A stretch of 64,000 nucleotides of DNA from Mesorhizobium sp. (GCA_004963905.1 SUGL01000024.1:1-64000), one strand, 5' to 3'. Numbered from the stretch's first letter, positions 43,785-54,056 are shown. Program-made: numbers and translations. The notes: generated by a model not told the origin, from the letters alone.

Positions 43785-44423
43785 ATGAGAACCGAGGATC
43801 TCATCAAGGCGCTGGACGCCGATGCCCGCAACAAGGCGATGCCGCTCGGCAGGGCCTGGTGGCTGGCCGTCGGCGTGGCGGTGGCGGTCGCGGCGGCGGT
43901 CTTTTTCATGACCATCGGCCCACGCCCGGACATCATGCCGGCCATGCATACGATGCGCTTCATGTCGAAGTTCGTCTTCACCCTGGCGCTCACCGCCAGT
44001 GCCTTCGCCCTGATCCGGGCGCTGTCGACGCCCGGTGCGGCGAGCAGGCGGGCAAAGCTCTGGATGGCCGCCGCCCCCGTGCTCGTCGTGATCGCGGTGA
44101 TCCTGGAGCTTTTCGTCGTGCCCGAGGCCGAATGGGGCAGGCGGCTCGTGGGCTCCAACTGGATGATCTGCATGAGCTTCATCCCGCTGATCGGCATCGG
44201 CCCCCTGGCGATCTTCCTCGGCATGCTGCGCTACGGCGCCCCGACCCGGCCGGTGCTGGCCGGCGCGGTCGCGGGCCTTTTGGCGGGCGGATTGGCGGCG
44301 ACCTTCTATGCCGCGCATTGCTTCGACGATTCGCCGCTGTTCGTCGCCACCTGGTACACGATTGCGATCGCCTTCCTCACCGCGCTCGGCGCGCTAGGCG
44401 GGCGGTTTTTCGTCCGCTGGTAG
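43785..44423 (+). CDS. nrsF: NrsF (DUF1109) family membrane anti-sigma factor
   Basis: A 212-residue inner-membrane protein with six predicted helices and a short cytoplasmic N terminus (RTEDLIKALDADA). Two cysteines in positions consistent with the family's sensor pair are seen in WMICMSF and AAHCFDD. In Caulobacter NrsF holds SigF inactive until stress. Its start is one base after the sigma stop codon, so the two are co-translated. Confidence 0.87.
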   Translation: MRTEDLIKALDADARNKAMPLGRAWWLAVGVAVAVAAAVFFMTIGPRPDIMPAMHTMRFMSKFVFTLALTASAFALIRALSTPGAASRRAKLWMAAAPVLVVIAVILELFVVPEAEWGRRLVGSNWMICMSFIPLIGIGPLAIFLGMLRYGAPTRPVLAGAVAGLLAGGLAATFYAAHCFDDSPLFVATWYTIAIAFLTALGALGGRFFVRW

Positions 44424-44546
44424 GGTTGCACACCGATCCTTAATCATACCGGCAATTGTTTGCCGGTTATCGGAGTGGCCGCCGCCGCTCACGCAACCAT
44501 TCCTTAAAATCGATCCGCCAGGGTTGCGGCAACGCGCGGCGGCGCA

Positions 44547-46526
44547 TTGGGTGGGATCGCATTTGTGGCGTGGTTGAGTTGGAAAGGTCCGCGGGCCGGC
44601 AAGCGCGCCGCGCCCGTCTTGATGGCAGCGGGGCTCGTTGCCCTGACTGCATCGATCCTGTTGCCGGCGCTGGAACTCGGCTCGGACGCGCTGAAGGTCT
44701 GCCTGCAGATATCCGTCGCCGTCACGGCCGTCACGCTGTTTGTCTCGGCGCTGTTCATCCGCAAGATCATCGATGACCGCCGGCAGATTGCCGAGAGCGA
44801 GCAACGCTTCCGCCGGGCCATGGAGGATTCGGCGATCGGCGTCGCCATTGTCGGCCTCGATGGCCGCATCGTTCAGGCCAATCCCGCCTTCGCCGACATG
44901 CTCGGATACACCCGCGCGGAAATCGAGGCGCTGACTTTCTTCCAGATCACGCATCCCGACGATCTGCAGATCGGCCGTGAGACGATGATGAGCTTGAAGG
45001 AAGGCAAGATCCATTCTTTCCATTTCGAAAAACGCTATCTGCGCAAGGACGGCACCCCGGTGTGGGCGCAGCTTGCCGGCTCGGTCATCCGCGAAGAGGA
45101 GACGGGCCGCCCCCTCTATCTCGTGTCGCAGATCGAGGACATCGATGCGCGCAAGCAGGCCGAAGCGCGCATCGCAGAGGCGGAGACGCGTTGGAATTTC
45201 GCGCTGACCAGCGCCGGACAGGGCGTCTGGAGCCTGGATATGCGCAAGGGCGGCACGACCTATTCCGAAACCTGGGTGAGGATGCTGGGTTATGCCGATG
45301 GCGAGCTCGACGGCGACCCCGACCGCTGGCTGACGATGATCCACCCGGACGACCGCGAGCTTGTCGCCGAGGCGGATCGGGCGCACCTTGCCGGCGAGAC
45401 GCCTTTCTTCGAGGCCGAGTTCCGGATGCGCCACAAGGACGGCCGCTGGGTCTGGATCCTCGATCGCGGCAAGGCGATCGAACGCGACGGCGAGGGCCGG
45501 CTGATACGCGCCATCGGCAGCTTGACCGACATCACCCAGCGCAAGGAAGCCGAAGAACGCCTCAAGGTTTCGGCGGCGATGCTGGCCGACGAAAAGGAAC
45601 GGCTCAGGGTGACGCTGCAGTCGATCGGCGACGCGGTCATCTGCACCGACGCCGCCAATCGCGTCACCTTCATGAACCCGGTCGCCGAAAAACTGACCGG
45701 CGTTGCCGCCAGCGAGGCGCTGGGCAGGGTGCTTGGCCATGTCTATTGGCCGGTCGACGAGGAAACCGGGCAGAGGATCGGCTTGACGCGACCTTCGGCA
45801 GCCGATCGCCATGACAGCGACCAGAATACCCGCGCCGTTCTCATCCGGCGCGATGAAACTCGCTGCAGCATCCGCCAGGTCGTGTCGCCGATCATGAACG
45901 ACCGCAACGATTTCTGCGGACTGGTCATCGTCTTCCAGGATTTCACCGATGCGCGCGCCCTGCAGCGACAGCTGGCCTACGCCGCAGCCCACGACGCGCT
46001 GACCGGGCTCGCCAACCGCTCGAGCTTCATCCGCACGATGGAGGAGCTGGTCGATCAGTGCCGGCTCGATGGCGGCGAGCACCAGTTCATGTTCGTCGAC
46101 CTCGATCATTTCAAGGCGGTCAACGACACCGGCGGTCACGCGGCGGGCGACGTGCTGCTGAAGCGCGTGGCCGATGCGATCCGCAACGTGCTTGGGCCCG
46201 AGGACATCGTCGCCCGTCTCGGCGGCGATGAGTTCGCGGTCGTTCTGAGGTCAGGCGCGCCGGCGCGGGCGGCGATCGCGGCGCGCTCCATCATCGATGC
46301 TATCCGCAACCTGAACTTCAGCTGGGACGGCCGTGCGCATTCGATCGGCGCCAGCATCGGGCTCGCACCGATCCGCGCCGGCTGCGGCGAGGTGGACGAG
46401 ATCATCGCCCGTGCCGACACTGCCTGCTATGCCGCAAAGGCGGCCGGCCGCGGCTGCGTTTCGGCAGCACCGGAAGAAGTCTCGAAGGCCGGGGCGACGC
46501 CTATACCGCTTGCCGCGGCATCCTGA
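44547..46526 (+). CDS. PAS-sensor diguanylate cyclase (GGDEF)
   Basis: About 659 residues. Two membrane helices (about 20-40 and 50-72) are followed by three PAS/PAC units (about 82-205, 215-335, 345-465) and a GGDEF domain (about 480-640) with the active-site motif RLGGDEF. It makes cyclic di-GMP from GTP. The inhibitory I-site RxxD is absent (GPED at that position), so product inhibition may be lost. There is no EAL domain. The start is uncertain: TTG at 44547, or GTG at 44565 with GGTGGG upstream. Confidence 0.88.
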   Translation: MGGIAFVAWLSWKGPRAGKRAAPVLMAAGLVALTASILLPALELGSDALKVCLQISVAVTAVTLFVSALFIRKIIDDRRQIAESEQRFRRAMEDSAIGVAIVGLDGRIVQANPAFADMLGYTRAEIEALTFFQITHPDDLQIGRETMMSLKEGKIHSFHFEKRYLRKDGTPVWAQLAGSVIREEETGRPLYLVSQIEDIDARKQAEARIAEAETRWNFALTSAGQGVWSLDMRKGGTTYSETWVRMLGYADGELDGDPDRWLTMIHPDDRELVAEADRAHLAGETPFFEAEFRMRHKDGRWVWILDRGKAIERDGEGRLIRAIGSLTDITQRKEAEERLKVSAAMLADEKERLRVTLQSIGDAVICTDAANRVTFMNPVAEKLTGVAASEALGRVLGHVYWPVDEETGQRIGLTRPSAADRHDSDQNTRAVLIRRDETRCSIRQVVSPIMNDRNDFCGLVIVFQDFTDARALQRQLAYAAAHDALTGLANRSSFIRTMEELVDQCRLDGGEHQFMFVDLDHFKAVNDTGGHAAGDVLLKRVADAIRNVLGPEDIVARLGGDEFAVVLRSGAPARAAIAARSIIDAIRNLNFSWDGRAHSIGASIGLAPIRAGCGEVDEIIARADTACYAAKAAGRGCVSAAPEEVSKAGATPIPLAAAS

Positions 46527-46558
46527 ACGCCGCGCGGGAGGGCGTTCAATCGCTGGGT

Positions 46559-47437
<879 letters not shown>

Positions 47438-47455
47438 ACCTACCCCATCCCGTCT

Positions 47456-47493
47456 GGAGCGCTTTCCGCTTCTTCGAAGCACGGAAACGCTCC
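47456..47493. repeat. Short hairpin repeat before hbd
   Basis: GGAGCG-C-TTTCCG and CGGAAACGCTCC pair over 12 bases with one bulge around a loop that contains CTTCTTCGAAG. Hairpins of this composition are frequent between rhizobial genes. It may mark the 5-prime leader of hbd. Confidence 0.55.
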
Positions 47494-47506
47494 TATCTCT
47501 TTGTTT

Positions 47507-47550
47507 GTCGCAACTCCGAAAGCCGCTACGCACTTTTCCTGGAATTGCCT
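47507..47550. repeat. Short palindromic intergenic repeat, copy B (degenerate)
   Basis: Matches the repeats at 5-54 and 58231-58279 best in its right half (CGCACTTTTCCTGGAATTGC). The left half is eroded (GTCGCAACTCC). It lies between etfA and hbd. Confidence 0.6.
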
Positions 47551-47587
47551 GAGCCTTAAGCGGCCTGCTTTTTGTGCAGTGCAAACT

Positions 47588-47622
47588 AAAAGGGCGGGGC
47601 GACTTCGTCTACCCCACCCTTT
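47588..47622 (-). terminator. Terminator of etfBA
   Basis: On the minus strand AAAGGG-T-GGGG pairs with CCCC-G-CCCTTT around an 11-base loop, followed by TTAGTTTGC. It begins about 30 bases after the etfA stop codon. It separates etfBA from hbd, so hbd probably has its own promoter. Confidence 0.7.
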
Positions 47623-47650
47623 GGATTTTAATATGCCTAAGCAGAAGGCG

Positions 47651-48580
47651 TCAAAGCGCCTTTTGCAGCGCCGGCAAGATGACGAAGAGATCGCCGACGA
47701 GGCCGTAGTCGGCAACCTGGAAGATCGGCGCCTCCTCGTCCTTGTTGATGGCGACGATGACCTTCGAATCCTTCATGCCGGCAAGGTGCTGGATGGCGCC
47801 GGAGATGCCGACGGCGATGTAGAGGTCGGGAGCGACCACCTTGCCGGTCTGGCCGACCTGCCAGTCGTTCGGCGCATAGCCGGCGTCGACCGCCGCGCGG
47901 GACGCGCCAACGGCGGCGCCGAGCTTATCGGCGACGGGCAGGATGACTTCCTGGAACTTCTCCGACGAGCCCAGCGCACGGCCGCCAGAGATGATGATCT
48001 TGGCCGAGGTCAGCTCCGGACGGTCGTTCTCGGAGAGCTTGTTCTCGACGAAGGAGGAGAGGCCGGGGTTGGCCGCGGCGCCGACCGTCTCCACCGAGGC
48101 CGAACCACCCTCGGGCGCGGCCGAGAAGGAAGCGGTGCGGACCGTGATCACCTTCTTGGCGTCGGTCGACTGTACCGTCTGGATGGCGTTGCCGGCATAG
48201 ATAGGCCGCTTGAAGGTGTCGGGCGAGACCACCTCGATGATCTCGGACACCTGCGCGACGTCGAGCAGGGCCGCGACGCGCGGCGCGACGTTCTTGCCGG
48301 CCGACGTGGCTGGCGCGACGATCGCGTTGTAAGAGCCGGCGAGCGACACAACAAGCGCGGCCAAGGGCTCGGCGAGACGCTCGGAGAGCTCGTCGGCTTC
48401 GGCCAGCAGCACTTTGCGAACACCTTTCAGCTTGGCGGCGGCGTCAGCGGCGGCCTTGGCGCCCTTGCCGGCAACCAGCACGTCGACGTCCGAGCCGATC
48501 TGGAGGGCGGCCGACAGCGCCTTGGCGGTCTGGTCGGAAAGGGTTGCGTTGTCGTGTTCGGCGATGAGGAGAATTGCCAT
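47651..48580 (-). CDS. etfA: Electron transfer flavoprotein subunit alpha
   Basis: A 309-residue FAD-binding ETF subunit. The C-terminal FAD domain contains [47 protein letters not shown] and [15 protein letters not shown], the standard motifs. With EtfB it passes electrons from acyl-CoA dehydrogenases to ETF:quinone oxidoreductase in the membrane. It is 24 bases downstream of etfB. Confidence 0.95.
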   Translation of the reverse strand: MAILLIAEHDNATLSDQTAKALSAALQIGSDVDVLVAGKGAKAAADAAAKLKGVRKVLLAEADELSERLAEPLAALVVSLAGSYNAIVAPATSAGKNVAPRVAALLDVAQVSEIIEVVSPDTFKRPIYAGNAIQTVQSTDAKKVITVRTASFSAAPEGGSASVETVGAAANPGLSSFVENKLSENDRPELTSAKIIISGGRALGSSEKFQEVILPVADKLGAAVGASRAAVDAGYAPNDWQVGQTGKVVAPDLYIAVGISGAIQHLAGMKDSKVIVAINKDEEAPIFQVADYGLVGDLFVILPALQKAL

Positions 48581-48604
48581 TTTCCTGTTCCTTTCCTGAC
48601 CGCT

Positions 48605-49354
48605 TCAGAGCACGCCGGCTTCGTTCTTGAGCTTCTCGACGAGCTCGGCGACGCTCTTGACCTTGACGCCCGCCTTGCGGCCGCCCGGCTCCTCGGTCTT
48701 GATGACCTTGAGACGCGGCTTGACGTCGGCGCCGTAGTCGGCCGGGCTCTTCTCGTCGAGCGGCTTCTTCTTGGCCTTCATGATGTTGGGCAGCGAGGCG
48801 TAGCGCGGCTGGTTGAGGCGAAGGTCGGCGGTGACGATCGCAGGCATCTTCAGTTCCACCGTCTGCAGGCCGCCGTCGACCTCGCGCGTCACCTTGGCAT
48901 GATCGCCGGCGAGCTCGATTTTGGAGGCGAAGGTGCCCTGGGCCCAGCCGAGAAGCGCCGCCAGCATCTGACCGGTCTGATTGCTGTCGTCATCGATCGC
49001 CTGCTTGCCGAGGATGACGAGGCCGGGCTTCTCGGCTTCGACCACGCCCTTCAGCACCTTGGCGACGCCGAGCGGCTCGGTCTGCTCGTCGGTCTTGACC
49101 AGGATGGCACGGTCGGCGCCCATGGCGAGCGCGGTGCGGAGCGTCTCCTGCGCCTGCTGCGGACCGATCGAAACGACGATGATCTCTTCCGCCTTGCCGG
49201 CTTCCTTGATGCGGATCGCTTCCTCGACCGCGATCTCGTCGAACGGGTTCATCGCCATCTTGACGTTGGCGAGCTCGACGCCAAGTCCGTCGGCCTTGAC
49301 CCGGACCTTGACGTTCGCATCCACAACCCGCTTCACGGGCACAAGGATCTTCAT
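48605..49354 (-). CDS. etfB: Electron transfer flavoprotein subunit beta
   Basis: A 249-residue AMP-binding ETF subunit. [12 protein letters not shown] starts the alpha/beta domain; the [26 protein letters not shown] segment and the recognition-loop [17 protein letters not shown] region match EtfB. It is the first gene of etfBA. GAGAGG lies close before the ATG. Confidence 0.95.
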   Translation of the reverse strand: MKILVPVKRVVDANVKVRVKADGLGVELANVKMAMNPFDEIAVEEAIRIKEAGKAEEIIVVSIGPQQAQETLRTALAMGADRAILVKTDEQTEPLGVAKVLKGVVEAEKPGLVILGKQAIDDDSNQTGQMLAALLGWAQGTFASKIELAGDHAKVTREVDGGLQTVELKMPAIVTADLRLNQPRYASLPNIMKAKKKPLDEKSPADYGADVKPRLKVIKTEEPGGRKAGVKVKSVAELVEKLKNEAGVL

Positions 49355-49492
49355 TTTCTTGTCACCTCTCCTGAGATAGTCGGGCGCGCTATAGCAGTGT
49401 GCGCCTTGTCAGAGTTGTCGAAAGCCGACATTCCGGGCGGAATTCTGGCCTTCGACCGCCAAGAACCTTTTCCACCCCGATCTTTCGATTGT

Positions 49493-49537
49493 GCATCATC
49501 TTTTCCGAAAACCGGTTCCCACTTTTCGGGATCGTGC
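49493..49537. repeat. Rhizobial 45-base palindromic repeat
   Basis: GCATCATCTTTTCCGAAAACC is followed by GGTTCCCACTTTTCGGGATCGTGC. It is an imperfect palindrome of a type found in very many copies in Rhizobiales genomes. It lies between etfB and the rhomboid gene; the remaining bases of that gap show nothing else. Confidence 0.75.
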
Positions 49538-49603
49538 CCGGGGTGGCGTTTCCGTAGTGGCGGCAATCCGGCGCGTCAATATGCACGACGCACTCAAATC
49601 GGT

Positions 49604-50413
49604 TCAGTCCCGAGGCGACGCAGCGCCGCGGCCCCATTGCGGCGCCGGCTGCGCCGGGGTTTCGGGTGTTGCCCCTGACTCCGTCGGAACGGGCACCTGC
49701 TGGACATTCGGCGTGGGGTCCGGCTCGCCGTCGGCGCCGGCAAGCAGCGGCACGCCGCGGCTGCGCAGCACCAGAACAAGAACGGAGCCGGCGACGATGC
49801 CGCCGATATGGCAGGCCCAGGAAATCTGGTCCTCGCCGCCGGCGGCAAACATCACGATCTGGAACAGTATCCAGAGGATGAGCGGGATGAAGGCGGGGAT
49901 GCGCAGGGGAATGCGCGCAAAGGCCAATACCCAGACCTTAACCCGCGGATAGAGGATCAGATAGGCGGCGACCACGCCGGCGATGGCGCCGGAGGCACCG
50001 ATCAGCGGAACCTGCGAATCCCAGCCAACCAACCCTTGAACGAAAGCGCCCGCCGCCGCACAAGCGAGGTAGAAGATCAGGTAGCGGATATGGCCGAGCG
50101 CGTCCTCGACATTGTCGCCGAACACCCACAGGAACAGCATGTTGCCGCCGAGGTGGAAGATGTCGGCATGCAGGAAGGAATAGGTGAGATAGCTGAGGCT
50201 TTCGGGAATGACGACGAATTCGGGCGACAGCTCGACCTTGTCGTGGACCACCGAAGGGATGAAGCCGAGGCCAAGCACCGCGGCGTTGGTGAAGTTTTCG
50301 CCGCCGAGCGTAGTCGCGAAATAAACCAGCGCGTTCACGACGATCAGGCCGATCGTCACATATTGCAGCCGGATGTGGCGCAGCCTGTTGGTGTCATAGA
50401 GCGGGATGAACAT
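49604..50413 (-). CDS. Rhomboid family intramembrane serine protease
   Basis: A 269-residue membrane protease with six or seven helices. The catalytic dyad is Ser141 in GASGAIAG and His202 in WACHIGG. The oxyanion-side motif HLGGNMLFLWVFG (87-99) supplies His87 and Asn91. The Pro-rich tail (about 225-269) is cytoplasmic. The start is the ATG at 50413; an upstream frame to 50488 overlaps the neighbouring gene. Substrates are unknown. Confidence 0.9.
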   Translation of the reverse strand: MFIPLYDTNRLRHIRLQYVTIGLIVVNALVYFATTLGGENFTNAAVLGLGFIPSVVHDKVELSPEFVVIPESLSYLTYSFLHADIFHLGGNMLFLWVFGDNVEDALGHIRYLIFYLACAAAGAFVQGLVGWDSQVPLIGASGAIAGVVAAYLILYPRVKVWVLAFARIPLRIPAFIPLILWILFQIVMFAAGGEDQISWACHIGGIVAGSVLVLVLRSRGVPLLAGADGEPDPTPNVQQVPVPTESGATPETPAQPAPQWGRGAASPRD

Positions 50414-50438
50414 AGGACCCTCCCGCCATACCCGATTG

Positions 50439-51020
50439 TCAGCGGTTCTTGCCGGGAACCCATAGCACGTCGGCATTTCCATTGTCATTGACCGAGCGGG
50501 CGGCGACGAACAGGAAGTCCGAGACGCGGTTGATGTATTTCAGCGCCTCGCGGTTGATGTGCTCGGCCGGGTCCTGCGCCAGCGCCACCATGATGCGCTC
50601 GGCGCGTCGCGCCACTGTGCGCGCCAGATGCAGGGCGGCTGCCGCCGGTGTGCCGCCATTCAGCACGAAGGACTTCAGCGGCTGCAGGCGCTTGTTGAGA
50701 AGATCGATGTCCTTTTCGACGCGCTCGGTCTGCGCGGCGACGATGCGCAGCGGCTCGTAGTCGAGCGGCTTACCCTCGTCCGGCACCGCCAGATCGGCGC
50801 CGAGGTCGAAAAGGTCGTTCTGGATGCGCGAAAGCATGGCGTCGATCGCAGGATGATCCGCTCCGGTGTGCAGGCGCGCCATGCCGATGCAGGCATTGGC
50901 CTCGTCCACCGTGCCATAGGCCTCGACGCGCAGGTCGGATTTCAGCCGCCGCTCGCCGCTGCCGAGCCCGGTGGTGCCGTCGTCGCCGGTGCGGGTGTAG
51001 ATCTTGTTGAGCTTGACCAC
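50439..51020 (-). CDS. Cob(I)yrinic acid a,c-diamide adenosyltransferase (PduO type)
   Basis: A 193-residue ATP:cob(I)alamin adenosyltransferase of the PduO family. The N-terminal ATP loop TRTGDDGTTGLGSGER (9-24) and the helical segments AYGTVDEANACIG and ARTVARRAER match. It produces adenosylcobalamin. The start is GTG at 51020 with AAGGAG 6 bases upstream; an ATG at 51065 gives an unneeded extension. It lies 25 bases before the rhomboid gene. Confidence 0.9.
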   Translation of the reverse strand: MVKLNKIYTRTGDDGTTGLGSGERRLKSDLRVEAYGTVDEANACIGMARLHTGADHPAIDAMLSRIQNDLFDLGADLAVPDEGKPLDYEPLRIVAAQTERVEKDIDLLNKRLQPLKSFVLNGGTPAAAALHLARTVARRAERIMVALAQDPAEHINREALKYINRVSDFLFVAARSVNDNGNADVLWVPGKNR

Positions 51021-51042
51021 GTCGTTCTCCTTCCGGCGAACG

Positions 51043-51234
51043 TCATTTGCGAGTGAACCAGACAACCAGCAGGATCAGCGCCAGGGCCACGGCCTGCAGC
51101 AGAACGCGCGCCTGCATCAGCTTGTTGGAGGTCACGCCGGAGCCGCCGCGCATCATGTTGACGAGGCCGCGGATCAGCACGACGACCACGGCGGCCATGA
51201 CGATCAGGGCGAGAATTTTGAAGACGGTTGCCAT
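51043..51234 (-). CDS. Small twin-transmembrane HIG1-like protein
   Basis: A 63-residue protein of two membrane helices (about 5-24 and 43-60) joined by a short basic loop. The loop ends in NKLMQARVLLQ, which resembles the HIG1 signature RxxxQ. Bacterial twin-TM proteins next to the cobalamin adenosyltransferase and etf genes are usual in rhizobia. Function unknown; mitochondrial HIG1 proteins associate with respiratory complexes. Confidence 0.8.
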   Translation of the reverse strand: MATVFKILALIVMAAVVVVLIRGLVNMMRGGSGVTSNKLMQARVLLQAVALALILLVVWFTRK

Positions 51235-51258
51235 GGGCTGGCTCCAGTTCGGTTTCGG

Positions 51259-52146
51259 TCAGGCGCGCCTGGCGAGCACGCGGTAGAGCGCTGATGCCGG
51301 CAGGATGCGTTTGAGCACCACGCCGATCTTGGCCGGCACCGTTACCACATAGTGCGGGCGCGGGCGCTGTGACAGAAGCGCGTGGTGCAAGGCGGCGTGG
51401 ACGACCTCCGGCCCGGGCTTCAGCCGCGAGACGCTGCCGCCGGCCTGCAGCCGTGCAAGCTGTGCCTTGTAGTCGGCGCGGTGGGCGGAGCGCTCGATGT
51501 CGATGTTCTTCAGGAACCACGCCAGGCCGTTGCTGGCGATCTTCGAGGTCACCGGCCCCGGCTCGATCAGCGAAAGGTGGACGCCGCTGCCTTCGAGCTC
51601 CTGGCGCATGCACAGCATCAGGCCTTCGAGGGCATGTTTCGACGCCGAGTAGGCGCCGCGAAAGCGGACCGGAGCGAGCCCCAGGATCGAGGAGCAGTGG
51701 ACGAGGCGGCCGTGGCCCTGGCGGCGCATGACCGGCACGATGCGCCGCGTCAGATCGTGCCAGCCGAAGAAGTTAGCCTCGAACTGCTCGCGCAGCGCCT
51801 CCACCGGCAGGTCCTCGACGGCGCCGGGCTGTGCGTAGGCGCCGTTGTTAAACAGCGCGCCAAGCGTGCCGCCCGTGCGCTCCAGCACGGCGTCGGCCAG
51901 CGCGGCGATGGATGCCGGCTCACGATAGTCGAGATAGAAGGCCTCGATGCCGTCGGCCTCGAGAGCGGCGATGTCGGCCGGTTTGCGCGCCGTGGCGAAC
52001 ACGCGCCAGCCTTCCGCCCGCAACGCCCGCGCGCAATAGGCGCCGATCCCTGAGGAGGCGCCGGTGACGATGATGCTGCGCAACTGTTCAGCAGTGGGCA
52101 ACGTTGTCTGATCCCGGGGTTGCCATTTGCCGCAATCACTTCCCAT
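51259..52146 (-). CDS. Short-chain dehydrogenase/reductase
   Basis: About 295 residues with a classical SDR fold: cofactor motif TGASSGIG, then NNGAYAQPG, catalytic Ser in VHCSSILG, and Tyr/Lys in YSASKHA. The substrate is unknown. The ATG at 52146 gives about 24 residues before the first beta strand; a shorter start close to LRSIIVTG is possible. The 5-prime end faces the YihY gene on the other strand, with starts about 40 bases apart or overlapping. Confidence 0.87.
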   Translation of the reverse strand: MGSDCGKWQPRDQTTLPTAEQLRSIIVTGASSGIGAYCARALRAEGWRVFATARKPADIAALEADGIEAFYLDYREPASIAALADAVLERTGGTLGALFNNGAYAQPGAVEDLPVEALREQFEANFFGWHDLTRRIVPVMRRQGHGRLVHCSSILGLAPVRFRGAYSASKHALEGLMLCMRQELEGSGVHLSLIEPGPVTSKIASNGLAWFLKNIDIERSAHRADYKAQLARLQAGGSVSRLKPGPEVVHAALHHALLSQRPRPHYVVTVPAKIGVVLKRILPASALYRVLARRA

Positions 52147-52184
52147 ATTCGCGGCGTCGACACAATCGAGCGGAGCGCGGGTCC

Positions 52185-53036
52185 TTGCTCAGGAATATCG
52201 TCGCCGTCAAGCGCGTGCTCTACGATGCGATCGGCCATTTCACGACGGACGACGGCTGGGCGATGGCCAGCCATCTGGCGATCACCTCGCTGATGGCGCT
52301 GTTTCCGTTCCTGATCTTCGCCACGACGCTTGCCAGCTTCCTCGGCGCGCGCGCATTCGCCGACACGGCGGTGCATCTGGTCTTCGACACCTGGCCGGAG
52401 CAGATCGCCAAGCCGATCGCGCGCGAGGTGCAGAACGTGCTCACCGTGCGGCGCACCGACCTTCTGACCTACGGCGTGCTTTTGGCCGCCTACTTCGCCT
52501 CGAACGGCATCGAGGCGCTGCGCACCTCTCTCAACCGTGCCTACCGGGTCGCCGAGACGCGCGGCATCATCTACCGCCGGGTGCAGAGCATCATCTTCGT
52601 TTTGATCGCGACGGCCTGTTTTCTCGCCATCAGCGTGCTTCTGGTGTTCGCGCCGCTGCTCGCGCGGCTGGCCGAGGCGCAGTTTGAATGGATCAAGCCC
52701 TATATGGGCACGATCACGATATGGCGTTACGTCATCGCTTCGACGGTCATCGTCATCGGCCTTTTCGCCGTGCATATCTGGCTGCCGGCCGGCAAGCGCC
52801 GCTTCGTCTCGATCATTCCCGGTATCGTCTTCACGCTGATCGCCTGGCTGGCCGGTTCGACCATCTTCGCCATATATCTCGACCACTTCTCGTCCTACGT
52901 GACGACCTATGCGGGGCTCGCCTCCATTATGATCGCGGTGGTCTTCCTCTACATGATCTCGGCCATCTTCATCCTCGGCGGCGAACTCAACGCCTCGATC
53001 AGCCGTTATCTCGAAGCGCGCGCCCGCGTCGGCTGA
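52185..53036 (+). CDS. YihY/virulence factor BrkB family membrane protein
   Basis: About 283 residues with six membrane helices and the family's conserved start (GWAMASHLAITSLMALFPFL) and end (ILGGELNASISRYLEA). The role is unknown; the old ribonuclease BN label is not supported for this family. Homology begins near LLRNIVAVKRVLYDAIGHF, so TTG at 52185 is preferred. An ATG at 52104 would overlap the divergent SDR gene. It converges on the EamA gene across an octamer-repeat hairpin. Confidence 0.82.
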   Translation: MLRNIVAVKRVLYDAIGHFTTDDGWAMASHLAITSLMALFPFLIFATTLASFLGARAFADTAVHLVFDTWPEQIAKPIAREVQNVLTVRRTDLLTYGVLLAAYFASNGIEALRTSLNRAYRVAETRGIIYRRVQSIIFVLIATACFLAISVLLVFAPLLARLAEAQFEWIKPYMGTITIWRYVIASTVIVIGLFAVHIWLPAGKRRFVSIIPGIVFTLIAWLAGSTIFAIYLDHFSSYVTTYAGLASIMIAVVFLYMISAIFILGGELNASISRYLEARARVG

Positions 53037-53081
53037 GTCGATACCGGTCGGATGGAGGAACAGAGGAAACGAGGAATCGGA

Positions 53082-53181
53082 GAACTGAAGAATTGAAGAA
53101 CTGAAGAACTGAAGAAGAAGCGCGAAGCCAGGTGTTGGCGTCTTTTTCCCCAGTTCTTCAGTTCTTCAGTTCTTCAGTTCC
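53082..53181. repeat. Inverted array of GAACTGAA octamers between convergent genes
   Basis: Four near-perfect tandem octamers (GAACTGAA, one as GAATTGAA) at 53082-53115 are mirrored by TTCAGTTC octamers at 53151-53180. Together they make a long AT-richer stem. The right array includes the stop codon and last codons of the EamA gene, and all three minus-strand frames there end in LKN-like codons because of the repeat. Probable bidirectional terminator and a slippage-prone site. Confidence 0.8.
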
Positions 53182-54056
53182 TCTTTCCTGGCCGGTCGGG
53201 CGGTAGCCAGACCGACGCCCAGCGTGGCTATCGCCATGCCGGCGATCTGCAGCGCATTTAGCGCTTCGCCGAACAGGGCCCAGGCGATGACCGCGGTGAC
53301 GGCCGGCACCAGGTAGAACAGCGAGGCGACCTTCGACATCTCGCCGTCCCTGATCATCACCATCAACAGGAAGATGGCGCCGACCGACAGCACCAGGACC
53401 AGCCAGGCCATGGCGAAGACGAGCTCGCCGTTGATGGTGATCGCGCGCGCCTCGAAGGCGAGCGACCCGAGGATCGTCACGATCGAGCCGCCGACATATT
53501 GCCACATCGTCGCCGAGACGAGGTCGCCGCCGGAGGCGAAGCGCTTCTGCCAGATCGTTCCGGCGGCCATGCCGAGCACCGAGACGAGCGAGGCCGTCAG
53601 CGTCGCCGCGGTCACCCCGCCGCCGATCATGCCGAGCTTCGGCCAGAGCACGATGACGACGCCCAAAAGCCCGACGGCGAGGCCCGCCCAATGGCGCGGC
53701 AGGATCGCCTCGCCCAGGAATTTGCCGGCAAGCACCGCCGTGATCAGCGGCTGCAGACCGACGATCAGCGCCGAAAGTCCGGCCGGCATGCCTCTATGGA
53801 TCGCCCAGAACACGCCGCCCAGATAGACGCCGTGCATGAGAACGCCGGCCACGGTCGCGTGAAGCGCCTCCTCGCGGCTCGCCCTGCGCGAGCCGAGCAG
53901 CACGGTCAAGCCCGCAAACAGGATCGCCGCCAGCACGAAGCGTATGGCGAGGAAGGTGAAAGGCTCCGCCCACGGCATGGCATAGCGCGCGCCGATGAAG
54001 CCGGTCGCCCACAGGACGACGAAAGAGGCGGGAATGAACCGCTTGATGCTGTGCAT
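53166..54056 (-). CDS. EamA family (DMT) transporter
   Basis: A 296-residue inner-membrane protein with ten predicted helices in two EamA repeats. The substrate is unknown. The ATG at 54056 (HSIKRFIPASFVVLWATGF) is taken; a TTG at 54101 would add 15 residues. The last three codons and the stop lie in the octamer array, so the C-terminal end may vary among strains. Confidence 0.85.
   Translation of the reverse strand: MHSIKRFIPASFVVLWATGFIGARYAMPWAEPFTFLAIRFVLAAILFAGLTVLLGSRRASREEALHATVAGVLMHGVYLGGVFWAIHRGMPAGLSALIVGLQPLITAVLAGKFLGEAILPRHWAGLAVGLLGVVIVLWPKLGMIGGGVTAATLTASLVSVLGMAAGTIWQKRFASGGDLVSATMWQYVGGSIVTILGSLAFEARAITINGELVFAMAWLVLVLSVGAIFLLMVMIRDGEMSKVASLFYLVPAVTAVIAWALFGEALNALQIAGMAIATLGVGLATARPARKEELKN

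Noticed and set aside
49604..50488. Extension of the rhomboid protease to 50488
   Set aside because: The first 25 residues would be the antisense of the cobalamin adenosyltransferase end and lack any membrane or motif content.
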